Shown here piece after piece: positions 1-9,714 of a stretch of DNA of 63,036 nt. Each line of letters opens with the position of its first letter. The stretch's first letter is position 1. Below the pieces are notes generated by a model. The model made no database searches and had not been told where the DNA came from. It was given only the letters and a program-made list of their open reading frames with translations. The position numbers were made by a program, and so were the translations under genes. The stretch is from Zychaea mexicana (Eukaryota; Mucoromycota; Mucoromycetes; Mucorales; Lichtheimiaceae). The stretch is from the NCBI RefSeq assembly GCF_025766255.1, contig NW_026516851.1:1-63036 (forward strand). The letters are read 5' to 3'.

Positions 1-706
1 TTAAGCTTCCAACCTATTTGTAGATTCTCCTCTCCCTCCTTCTACTACTGTCCGCCCTTCAACCGATTGGATTATCGATCATACACCACCATCAATTGTA
101 TGTATACACAAAGTCATCTTTGCTATTATTCTGTCAGCATTTTGTACTAAACTATAAACCTTTCCTTAGCCGACCCCTACTGATGCATATCTTGGTCTTT
201 CTCGAAAGAGAAAGTATATATCGGATGCTGACAATTTCAAGTCAGTTATGATGATAGCCAAGGATTACTGCATACCTTGCTTGTTTACTTTTGGCATAGC
301 CGAAAGTGAGCATACAACCTCTCTCCAATGCATTGCTCATATTGGTCAATGTTTCTGTTGCTTTGGTGACCACTATGTATCGAATCCTGCATGTGTCAAG
401 CCAGTAAGGGATGGCTTCTGTAAGAAATGCCTTGTGCCCAATCAGTGGAACCAAACCATCTTCCAGGATGGTAACTGGTCAAACTGCAGTGGTACCTATG
501 AGGACCTGTTATACCGTCTCTGCTGGGCAGCCTATTAGCGTAAGCCCCAATTTATCCGCCAAGCTGGTTACAAAGAAAGTTACCTTCAAGCAATTGAAAT
601 TCAACAAGATTTCGCATACTGGCTTATAGCTGCTGGTCCCCACACATATCCAAATAATGCCATGCATCTAGGCCATATCATTCTATCACACTTCTTTGTT
701 ACATAA
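1..706 (+). pseudogene. RecQ-like helicase, C-terminal exons (copy A, cut by window edge)
   Basis: The last two exons of the same RecQ-like gene found complete at 7180-11172; the two agree base for base apart from scattered substitutions (offset 10466). By comparison the exons are 6-97 and 170-706 with a GT..AG intron 98-169 and stop TAA at 704-706. The product end is a cysteine-rich module (CIPC, CIAHIGQC, CKKC), probably a zinc-binding tail after the helicase core. TAG at 536-538 replaces the CGG arginine codon of the other copy (11002-11004), so this copy is dead. The helicase core would lie upstream, outside the window. Confidence 0.75.
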
Positions 707-902
707 AACATTTACCTCTCTGCTCTCCTCTTTTTATCTCTTTACACACACTTTCTCTTCTCTCCTTCTCTTTTTTATTATATTATATCTCCCTTGTCTC
801 TATTTTCTCTTTTTCTTTCTTTAATTGCCACCCCCTTTTTATTTATTATTTCTTAAATATATTTTACTTATCAATTAGATTTATACTTTTAAAAAAAAAA
901 GG
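707..902. other. Pyrimidine-rich 3' flank of RecQ unit, no gene
   Basis: C/T-rich then A/T-rich sequence, also present after the second RecQ copy (11173-11355), so it belongs to the duplicated unit. No ORF or RNA gene seen. Confidence 0.5.
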
Positions 903-1300
903 GGTATACCTAGGGTATACCTAGGTTCACTAGGTTTACTTATTAGAGGATAGCTTATACTCAATAGTAGATGGCTTATATCTCCACAATGTATTAAGTA
1001 AGTAAGCATTTGCATCATAGTAAATTGTGTTCCTGGACCTTGTCTCTACCCGAATATCAAATAAAATTTTTGAGTAGACCTGGGGTAGACCTGGGTCTAC
1101 TGGGTCTACTTAGTAGAGGATACCTTATGCTCAATAGTAAATGGCTTATATCTCCAAACCATATTAAGTAAGTAAGCATTTGCATCATAATAAATCGTGT
1201 TCCTGGACCTTGTCTCTACCCGAATATCAAATAAAATTTTTGAGTAGACCTGGGGTAGACCTAGGTCTACTGGGTCTACTCCACCTACTAAGTAATCGCT
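903..1300. repeat. 170-bp tandem repeat, array A
   Basis: Two-plus units; the segment starting GTGTTCCTGGACC recurs at 1027 and 1197, a period of 170 bp. Each unit has an AT-rich part (CTCAATAGTA..TGGCTTATATCTCC) and a block of nested GGTCTAC/GTAGACC palindromes. The same family, same period and same orientation recurs at 11570-12110, again just after a RecQ tail. Both arrays end at a near-identical junction, GTGGCAAYTCTATA, after which the flanks differ. Confidence 0.8.
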
Positions 1301-1457
1301 GTGGCAATTCTATAGTGCTATTGGATCGAGGCTACCATCTTACTTTGAGATTATCGAACAAGATGCGAAAGGAAAAGAAAAATCAGAAAGAAGAAAAAAA
1401 CTGTTACTGAAAAAAACGAATCCAACCCAATGGTCAAAAAAAGAAAACTTACAATAA

Positions 1458-2570
1458 TTGAGAACGACTCTGAAGAGCTTTGGCCAAACAAAAAGCGTAG
1501 TACACAGGCTCTATATGATCAAAGGTATAGGCATATATTTGCCTAGTAGTGGTTTCATATATATGAACTTACACCGTTTGCTGTGTAGCTTGACAATACA
1601 TCCAGATATTCCATTGTCGTACATTACAGACTCGGTCGAGATAAAGCCGGACAGATGGTGTGGGCTCAGAACTTTGTCGTATCTCGAATATAAAAGCAAT
1701 CAAGATAAATACGCCGACATCAAAAAAAGAATGCATGAGTACGTGGTGGCTAAGGGAAAAAGCATTTGTTTATCTTACATCTGTGGTGGCAGCCAGACGG
1801 AATATGAAAAACTGGTCAAAAGGATGTCTTATGGTGTCGCCTTTAGTGATATTGAGGCCGACTGTCCCAAGGAGTACTGGTTTGACGGAAGCGTGGATAT
1901 TCAGTTGGCAGCCAATGCTTTGGAGCGGCTGATTGCTTGCTATACATCTGGTCCATGGGCGAAATATCATCCGCCGTCGCTGACATTGCCATACTCTGTA
2001 CCTTCGGGCAAACGATATAGTCTCCTGCCGTTCGTTATGCATTTCGTGAATGGGAACCATTGGGAGCTGGTCTTGCTGCGATCATCTGTTAAATTGCGAT
2101 GGCCCCCGATATCACAGCGACATAAGCAGCAATGGAACGAGATCAACCCAGGTCACGATCACAAAACGTTTTAGAGGTACCTGCATATCAAAAAAACAGT
2201 GGATCAAGATTCAACAACAATTAGCCTAGAAAAAAGAAGACAAGCGTCGCCCATTCTGATTTTGGATGAATCTGATTGCAATATTGATATGTGGGGCGAT
2301 CATCATGGTACCTATAACTTGCCGCTCTGTATCTTTGTATTCTAGTAACTCTGAACACATCTGTTATACTACCTAGATCATGGTGCAATAGCATGTTCCC
2401 ATTGTCAAACACACCTGCCATTACCGTTACCTCCTACTGTACAGAAGCAGTACGATGAATATATACAAAAAGAAGAGAAGCATAAGAAACAAGAAGAATG
2501 CCGCATTAAAGAACTTTCAAATCAGCTGTATATACAACGATATCAGCAACAAGCATAGCAAGTACAATAA
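1458..2570 (+). pseudogene. OTU-like cysteine protease-like relic
   Basis: An open frame at 1458-2174 (238 aa, no convincing start) is followed by degenerate frames to about 2570. It holds a D-x-x-C-G-x-R block (PDRWCGLRTLSY), then PKEYWFDGSVDIQLAANA, then HFVNGNHWELVLL. The order Asp/Cys ... W ... Asn-His fits OTU-type cysteine proteases, which fungal and plant MULE-type transposons sometimes carry. A charged, coiled-coil-like tail (EEKHKKQEECRIKELSNQ) is readable around 2440-2560 in another frame. Ulp1-like protease is the main alternative. Probably a transposon-borne accessory gene, now broken. Confidence 0.4.
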
Positions 2571-2970
2571 GTACAACAAATAAGTAATAATAAATATTAT
2601 TACTATTATTAGTAATGAGGATCAAAATAGTAGTAATGAGGAAGTTAATATAGAAGATTAGCCTTATTTTCCTTCCCTTCTCCACTCTTTTTCTCTACTT
2701 TTATTCCTTCCTCCTTTTCATTCTCTCTCTACTTATGCTACCTTGCAAACCCTTTTCTATCTTATCTATTCTATATTTTACTCTTATATAAATATCACTC
2801 TATTATTTCTATCTTATATATATTTATAGTAACATAAAAATAAGTAACAAATTTTTTTACAAATCTGGCCTCCTTTCTAGCTGAGATTATTGCTTATATG
2901 TGACTCTATATGTAATTTTTTTTTCCCACACTCTAGAAGCATTTAGGTAAGCCAGAAATAAGGTTTATAC
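2571..2970. other. AT- and pyrimidine-rich spacer
   Basis: Low-complexity T/C-rich and A/T-rich sequence after the OTU-like relic; I see no gene in it. Confidence 0.4.
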
Positions 2971-2974
2971 TTAC

Positions 2975-3043
2975 TGGTTGCTGAGGGATTGGAACTCTTG
3001 ATCTTCTGGGTCTAAAGCTGATGCCTTAACCACTTTCGCACCT
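2975..3043 (-). repeat. tRNA-Leu-like sequence (decayed tRNA or SINE head)
   Basis: Read on the minus strand it has a good A box (AGTGGTTAAGG), a tRNA-Leu-like anticodon arm centred on TTTAGAC (anticodon UAG) and a B box damaged at one base (GAGTTCCAATCCC). The acceptor stem does not pair properly and the sequence continues into about 100 bp of unrelated sequence with an A run, as in tRNA-derived SINEs. A functional tRNA is unlikely. Confidence 0.55.
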
Positions 3044-3509
3044 ATTTTTTACATATATGGTAATCGATTAAAAACAGTCACTCTTCGAAGAAAAACCGTC
3101 ACACGTCGAGGAAAAGCAGTCATACTGAGTAAATTCTTATGGTTACCCAAATAAACTCAGAAAAATAATTTTCTATATAAGGCAGCTTCAGTAGCTATGT
3201 GACTGCTATTGCCATTTTAGTATGTTGCTGCTATACATAGTAGGTACATGTACTGCAATTTATAGTGCTTTAGCTACAATATTGCACCTTCTAGAGGTCT
3301 TAATCTACCTTAAATAAAGCTACTTTCAGTAATTTTTGTACATCCTTATATGTAATGTCTAAAATAAGCAATGTGACTGTCTTTTATAAAAGCATATTTA
3401 GATGTATATGCATTATATATATATGCCTACAAAGGTTTATAGCAATAGTAATAATAATAGATGAGCTATGGTACATGAAAGGAGAGATACTTAAGGATGG
3501 ATTAACTAA
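3044..3509. other. Non-coding spacer left of the Harbinger element
   Basis: No convincing gene. The last 21 bp (about 3489-3509) match a sequence found again, with its continuation, at about 6699-6735 beyond the element; this is the Harbinger target site. Confidence 0.4.
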
Positions 3510-3691
3510 GGTTGCTCTCATTTCGCTCCGAACAGAGAACCCAAAATAGTTTTGCAAGAATTCAAAGTCCTCTCTACTCGGATCGAACATAAAGGCGCAC
3601 CGCGCCGAGAAACTTCCTTTTCTGTACATACCCCGAGGTGTTGCATGAATAACAACGCGATTGCCATAAGAAACTTTGTACCCGACTGCTG

Positions 3692-3717
3692 TATATATAT
3701 ATATATATATATATATA
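3692..3717. repeat. (TA)n microsatellite
   Basis: About 13 TA units upstream of the Myb-like gene inside the Harbinger element. Confidence 0.9.
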
Positions 3718-3802
3718 CGCTGTGAATATAGTAGAAGCTAATAAATAAATTTCTCTATAATTCACTTCATCCATTGCCTCTCTATTTTTTCTAATACCTA
3801 TT

Positions 3803-4699
3803 ATGCCAAACAACAGCAACAACCACAACAACTTTCAAATCTTGATGTGGACACCCGCCAGTTCATCATCAGATCCTCAGCAACAGCAGCAGACACAGCA
3901 ACAGCAAGATTCAGAAGCACCGATGCAGACACCGGAATCCCAAGCCCCAGAAGCATTGCCTGCATCAGTGGCCGCTGATAGTGATTTGACATCGCCTCTA
4001 CCCAGTTCGCAGACGCCCATTCCTACCTCTGCACGACGCCATACATGGGACGAGGCCCACATCGATGCACTCATTACGGCTGTAGGGACTCGATACGATA
4101 GACTGAAGACAGTTATCGAAACGCAAGCCAAAGGTCGCATCTGGAATGAAATACTTTCTGAGTATGTTGCAGCTGATCCGTTAGGTCGAAGTAAAGAAGC
4201 ATTACAGAAGAAATGGCAAGATCTAGTCGATGAATATCGCGATGTTAGGGCTACGATTCGCAACAGTGGTGAGAACGGTCCTTCAGGTCAAGAGCGATGG
4301 TGCTACTATGACGCTGTAGACAGAATTGTGGGAACTGACCCTGCAATTGTACCTCCTGCCACGATGGATTCCCTCGATGGCCTCGTTGTCAATAGCACCC
4401 GACGAGAAAGGGATAACGATAACGATGTCAGCGAGCGGCCCACACAGCGACGACGAACAGCGGCATTTCAAGAGCTTGTCCTTGAGAATGCCGATCGGCA
4501 AACCGATCGCCTCATTGCCAGCATCAGCGAGGCATTCCAGCGGTTTGAGGAAGCAGAAGACCGGCGTTCGCGAGAGGCGCAGGAAGCAGAAGACCGCCGG
4601 TATGATATGTACTTGCAGACACTAAGAGATTTGTTTGGTAGCCCTACAAACACAAATAGAAGTGGAGAGCCTAGTAATAATAACGAAGAAGAACAATAA
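3803..4699 (+). CDS. Harbinger Myb/SANT-like DNA-binding protein
   Basis: 298 aa, single frame. The first 75 residues are Q/S/P-rich. Residues about 78-170 form a trihelical Myb/SANT-like domain (RRHTWDEAHIDALI at the start, GRIWNEILSEY in the middle, KKWQDLVDEYRDVRATI in the third helix), with the Trp spacing of that fold. The C-terminal third is charged with two repeats of EAEDRR and is probably coiled coil. In PIF/Harbinger elements this second protein binds subterminal DNA and helps import the transposase into the nucleus. It lies inside the TIR-bounded element and converges with the transposase gene. The start is the first ATG of the frame; no break is seen. Confidence 0.85.
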   Translation: MPNNSNNHNNFQILMWTPASSSSDPQQQQQTQQQQDSEAPMQTPESQAPEALPASVAADSDLTSPLPSSQTPIPTSARRHTWDEAHIDALITAVGTRYDRLKTVIETQAKGRIWNEILSEYVAADPLGRSKEALQKKWQDLVDEYRDVRATIRNSGENGPSGQERWCYYDAVDRIVGTDPAIVPPATMDSLDGLVVNSTRRERDNDNDVSERPTQRRRTAAFQELVLENADRQTDRLIASISEAFQRFEEAEDRRSREAQEAEDRRYDMYLQTLRDLFGSPTNTNRSGEPSNNNEEEQ

Positions 4700-4966
4700 A
4701 TTTTATTATATTATAATATGACATTTATTCAGAATTGTTAAAAGTGTATCTAGAATACCCTGTGTGATGATTAATATCTTCTATATAGCACTTTACTGCA
4801 CTTTACAGAATGTGAAGAAGAAAACTAGTCATGCCATTACAGACAATAACTGCTACGAAAAGATGCCCAATTATTTTATACGCGAACTTTTAGTACCAAG
4901 CAGCACTTCACGTCAATATCTAAAAGATATAGAGCGATTACTGGAGCAATGTATAATGTATTGCGT

Positions 4967-6422
4967 TTATTGATTTGAGGACAATGATTCTTTAAGCATA
5001 TCGCGTTTCTGACGCCCTTGTGCAAACAACCTTATACTGTCTTCTCTAGCACTAGACTGTCTATCAGTATCTATTATTGATATACGTCCGGTTTGTTCAT
5101 CCTCTTCTGTGTTCAATGGAAACAGTTCGTCAGAGTGCGGATCGAGCTGCTCGATACAGATATTATGGAGTATGCAACAGGCATAAATCACCAGCGTCAG
5201 GTTTGTATGATCCATGAGGTACATGTAATGTCGCATGAACCTCCACCGGGAAACAAGACGACCGAATGCTCGCTCAATAGCCATTCGCATTGAAGAATGG
5301 ACTTTGTTGAATCGCTTTTCCGCTGGATCAGTTGATGAGCTAGGATACGGCGTCATGATTGTTGGCCGCAGAGGAAAAGCAGAATCTATGAATAGGTTCA
5401 AATGCAGAATATAAGCAAAGCTGTAGAACATCAAAAGTACAGGACTACTAACCGGCAAGAATGTATGTTCCATTAGGACACCATTGTTCAGGATCACTCA
5501 GCAGTCTGGTATTGAGCGCACTGTTATTGAAAGTGCGGGCGTCGTGAGTTCGCCCTAGTGAACATATATTTGTGATGCAGTTGCAGTCAGCAACGTGTAC
5601 GTTAAAGACATTAATAAATCTCTTGTAGATTACTGTACCTGATTGACCCACGTCAATAAAAGTAAAGCGCCCATCTGCAGCACACACAGCAAGCAAGTTT
5701 ATCGAGTGATGCAGTTTGCGGTCAAAGTACCGTTGACCTTGCTTCGTTGGTTTGTGGATCACCACGAGCTTGCCATCCATAGCTCCAATCGCCCCTTGCA
5801 GCCTTGCTGAGGCATCTCGAGAGGTAGGTAAACCGGAGGGCAAAGAAAAGGCGTTGGAAGCTTCACGGGCTTCTTCTGGAGAGCGTGGCCACTTGATATT
5901 GGAGCCATGGATGTCGCAAATAGCTTTTATGAATCGCACAGTAAAGTTGTGATACGATCCTTGAGAAAAGCCAAATTGCGTCTCAAACATTCTGTATCCA
6001 ATGTGAGTATTTGCAAAACGCCATAGTACGCAGCAGACTTGAATATAAACTGGTGTCATTCTTGATGACTCTGACACAAATTCCTGATGCACAGACAAAG
6101 TATTGACAAGCCATTCCAATGTGGATTTACGCATGCGGTAATGATATTTATAGCTGCCAGGACCGTCGTCATCGCGAAGATTCGAGTGGGTCAATGTCCA
6201 ATATTCCGTGCTGTGAATTCTTGGGATCTTGGCTGCTCGAAAATGATGCGGCGAACCAGCGTAAGCTGCGACGATGTTCGCATTGACCGAAGGAAGCATT
6301 CCTATGGCGGGTGCTACAAGTTGCGTCAAGAGCTTGATGAATGCTGCTCGACGACGTCTTTTTTCTTCAAGATGATTGTGCGTTGGGCGGCGAATAATGG
6401 CTGATGGTGGAATATTGTTCAT
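4967..6422 (-). CDS. PIF/Harbinger transposase (DDE_4 type), two exons
   Basis: Exons 6422-5453 and 5385-4967 with a 67-bp GT..AG intron (5386-5452); the joined frame is 462 aa with no stop. Catalytic residues readable: D216 (GAMDGKLVVIHKP), D324 (ILADSAFPL, codon split by the intron) and E361 (RMAIERAFGRL), the usual DDE pattern of this superfamily. N-terminal residues 90-190 form the helix-turn-helix-like region preceding the core (FGFSQGSYHNF). It cuts and pastes elements with the GGTTGCTCTC ends found at 3510 and 6679. Key motifs and length are normal, so it may be active; whether it is expressed cannot be seen. Confidence 0.9.
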
Positions 6423-6824
6423 TTTTATGATAAAAGCAGATAAAATAGATGAAAAATAGAGGGTGTATTTTTCTTTCGATACTTTTATTATTCATGAAAG
6501 TGACAGTTTCCTTTTATATCGATCCGAGCGAGCCACCACGGAGGCCTTTCCATCGGAGAAGCCACTACCAAAATTGGAAGCCTCCGAGAAGCCCTCTTTT
6601 GGAAGGAAAACGGAAAATTTATTTTCCATTACTACATTGGGGTATGGTGTTCTCTGTTCGGAGCGAAATGAGAGCAACCTAAAAAACACCTATATACTTA
6701 AGGATGGATTAACTAAAAAACACCTATATACCTTCTGCCTCCCGCTTGCTATCATTTTTTTTTTCCATCTGAGCTTGTCATCGATACTTCTTTGCTAATC
6801 CCTTTTTAGAAAATTTTGGTCATC

Positions 6825-7150
6825 GCTGGTCATCGCCTCTAGTCATTGTACACGCTTTTGGAAATTTTTGGTCATCGCCTCTGGTCATCGCCTTCCCTTT
6901 TTTACTCCGCTGGTCATCGCCTCTGGTCATTGCCTCCCCCTTTCTGTCACCGCTGGTCATCGCCCCTGGTCATCGCCTCCCCTTTTTTTTTCTCCGCTGG
7001 TCATCGCCTCTGGTCATTGCCTCTCCCTTTCGGTCACTACTGGTCATCGCCTTCCCCCCATTCTTGCAAATGCTCCCCCCACCACTGTTCCTTTTGGGAA
7101 AAATCTGGTCATTGACCAAATAAAGTTTTGGTCATTGTTTGGTCATTGTC
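6825..7150. repeat. Degenerate TGGTCATCGC(C) tandem array
   Basis: At least 15 variants of CTGGTCATCGCCTC or TGGTCATTGCCTC, spaced irregularly by C/T-rich filler. Open frames across it are repeat artefacts rich in HRLWS. It immediately precedes the readable 5' part of the RecQ-like gene. Confidence 0.8.
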
Positions 7151-8483
7151 ATTTCACTTTTCCCTGCTTAAACGTGTCCGACATAGGTTTATGGCATCAA
7201 CTCCTTCCTTCTCGCCTTAGTTTTCAAGATTATCGCCATGTGTCCGTTGCATTCTCACACTATCACATCCAACACTTGCTCGCACACCATGGCTCAAATT
7301 ATACAGTGGACCTACAGGCAGGCCACTTGTCAAAAACTGCCGCACATAATTATGCATAGGCAACAACAGACTCGAATGCACTCTCTTCTGTAGCAATAGA
7401 AGAGTACTTTATTGCTTCAGAAATGTGGCATGATTTTCTTGGTATATTATCTTTGTTGTCATACTTTTACAACCTATCATTGAAATGTATTCACCACTCG
7501 TCAATTATAGGTGTCGGCCCTGGGCGTCATCTCTTTCTGGGTGCTATTCCGCAGGCGGAACAAGACCAAGTTGCTGCCTAGCATCGTAAATTCTTGGCAA
7601 ACGTGGCTGCTGCAGAGAATGTGGCATTGCTTGAGATACAACACCGTTTGCAAGTGCAAAATGACTTAGACAGGCGCTAGTCAACAACCACTTCAACACC
7701 ACTAGTACTTCCGCAAGGTACATCCTTTTTTTTCATCATCCTTACATGTAAAATCATAATTAATATTGCTCTCTACATAGGCACATCCATCACACTACAG
7801 ATGCTTAACGCACTTGGTAAAGCCACTAACTCGCTGTCGCCTTCCTTCCGATCATTCGAACAGGCACAGCTTATCACCACCGTCATCTCCCAAAAATCTA
7901 GCATACTTACCATCCAACCCACAGGCTCTGGTAAGTCCCTGCTATTCCTTGTCCCTGCACTCGTCGAGTCACATTTGACAACAGTCGTCGTTGTCCCACT
8001 TGTCGCACTTTTGGCCGATATGAAACGCCGGATTCAGCAAGCTGGGTTGTCTGTAATAGAATATACTCCGGATATCACTATACAGCACCCCTTACCCAAC
8101 ATCATCATCGTCCAAGTTGAACATACTAGCAGTCAACGGTTTCTCAACATTGTGCAGCAAATCAACGACCATAATCAGCTAGCCCGAGTCATAATTGATG
8201 AGGTGCATACAGCAATCACATGGCATTCATTCTGTCCGGCATTATATACACTCCTTTTCCTCCGTTCACTCACCGTTCCATTCCTTCTTTTATCCGCAAC
8301 AATTCCACTATCATTCGAATCCGACTTATGTGACATGTTTGGCGCAGACCTTTTAATTATACGACAGCCGTCAATGCGGGTACTGCATTACCATATTAAT
8401 AAGAAAAATATTGTTATTTATTATAAAAACAATAATATTTTTATATTCATATAAAATTTTCATCTCTAATCTCTCCGACTATT

Positions 8484-8637
8484 ATCCGCTAAAAGCGGAT
8501 TATTTATCAAAATCTATGATTTTGTATATTGTTTAAAGATTTTGAAAAAATCAAGTCTCAAAAATAATAAAGCGGATATTATCCGCTAATAATATTTTAA
8601 TTATATGATAAGAATAAGATGCGGAAATATTTCCGCA
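8484..8637. repeat. Three GCGGA/TCCGC palindromes
   Basis: Inside the AT-rich element: ATCCGCT-AAA-AGCGGAT (8484-8500), AGCGGAT-ATT-ATCCGCT (8571-8587) and the perfect 18-bp TGCGGAAATATTTCCGCA (8620-8637). They are almost the only G/C clusters there and share the GCGGA core in inverted pairs. They could be transposase sites, replication hairpins or RNA hairpins; the sequence does not decide. Confidence 0.8.
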
Positions 8638-9154
8638 AATATATCGGGGATATTAGAAGAGAATAATTTTTTAAAATTTTCTAATTTACTTAAATAGAAT
8701 AATAAAAATAGAAGTTTTTGGAAAAAACAAACCTTTAGGTTTCATTTTTAATTTTTATAAATAATATGATAAAAATCCAATCTCAGGATTATATTTTTTG
8801 ATTTTTTGATTTTTTAAAAAGTAATATGGAAATATAAAAATATAAATTCTAGAATTTAATTTTTAATATTTCTTAAATGAGAAAATAAAATAAATATAAT
8901 TTGAAAATTAATATAAATATTTAATGATAAAGCTTCCAGTAGGGAGCATTTATCTATTAATATTTATTATTATTTTCTGTCAGTTAGAAAAGGTTAACAT
9001 AATATATAGGATTTGTATCGCCCTAATGACATGAATATATATATAATCTAGGCTATACTCTCGGTATTGTATTATCCCTATATTCTATTAATATTCTATG
9101 ATAATAGCAAAAGTTTATTTATTATATCTTTGAAATTTATAATTCCATTTACAA

Positions 9155-9714
9155 TTATTTTTTTTCTTTTTCTTTTTTAATCATCTTTTTAATTGTCTTT
9201 TTATTTACCCTATTAATAAAATTATTATTATTTTTCTCTTTACTTATCTGATCAACCTTATCAACCTTATTAACCTTATTAACTTTTTTAACTTTTCCAT
9301 TTGTTTTTTTAGGTGTATGAAGTTTATTATGTTTGCTACAAAGAAAATCAGACTTAGCACCATTAAGATTTGTTTTTATTTTTCTATGACACATAAAACC
9401 TTTATTCTTACCTCTTTGATGTATGAAAGTACAAACATTATTACTTGTATTAATATACCAAAAGTAATTAGTTTTAACTTCATCGATTTTTTCCATTATT
9501 TTATTTTCCATTATTTTTTTTTATTTTCTATTTTTTCTACTAGCATTTTATCTTCAAAATAATTATGCATAACCTGATACATTAGTTTTTTAACAGAATT
9601 AATCATGGTAGGTCTGCATATAAGTAATTCGTTATTAAGAATAACCATTTTAAATTTTATTCTAAATGCCAAGAAATATAATGAGTATTTATTTTTATAT
9701 AAAAAAAAATTCAA
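9155..9714 (-). pseudogene. Small zinc-motif protein of the AT-rich transposon family
   Basis: Two abutting minus-strand frames (9714-9511 and 9511-9155) together align with the 96-aa ORF at 31570-31280: both start MV-x-L..L-x-I, share NYF, and carry C..H/HQ..[RK]GKN-x-G-x2-C..KI. Here the motif is CTFIHQRGKNKGFMC followed about 20 residues on by FLCSKH, a C-H/C-C-H arrangement suggesting one zinc site. The tail is Lys/Asn-rich with KVNKVDKV repeats. The GKN-G zinc motif resembles short motifs frequent in giant-virus and mobile-element proteins; that is a resemblance only. A frame break splits the gene. Confidence 0.55.

Larger units (their letters stand above)
3510..6679. mobile_element. PIF/Harbinger transposon, apparently complete (3170 bp)
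   Basis: Terminal inverted repeats begin GGTTGCTCTCATTTCGCTCC at 3510 and end with the reverse complement at 6679, identical over about 31 bp. The element is flanked by TAA at 3507-3509 and 6680-6682, the TWA target duplication typical of the superfamily. It carries the two genes expected of an autonomous member, in convergent arrangement: a Myb/SANT-like protein (+) and a DDE transposase (-). Neither has an in-frame stop, so this is among the youngest or least damaged elements in the window. Confidence 0.93.

Noticed and set aside
6846..7115. Open frames of 89-163 aa rich in HRLWS
   Set aside because: They are translations of the TGGTCATCGC repeat; only the end of the 6868-7359 frame (from about 7180) is real coding sequence, part of the RecQ-like gene.
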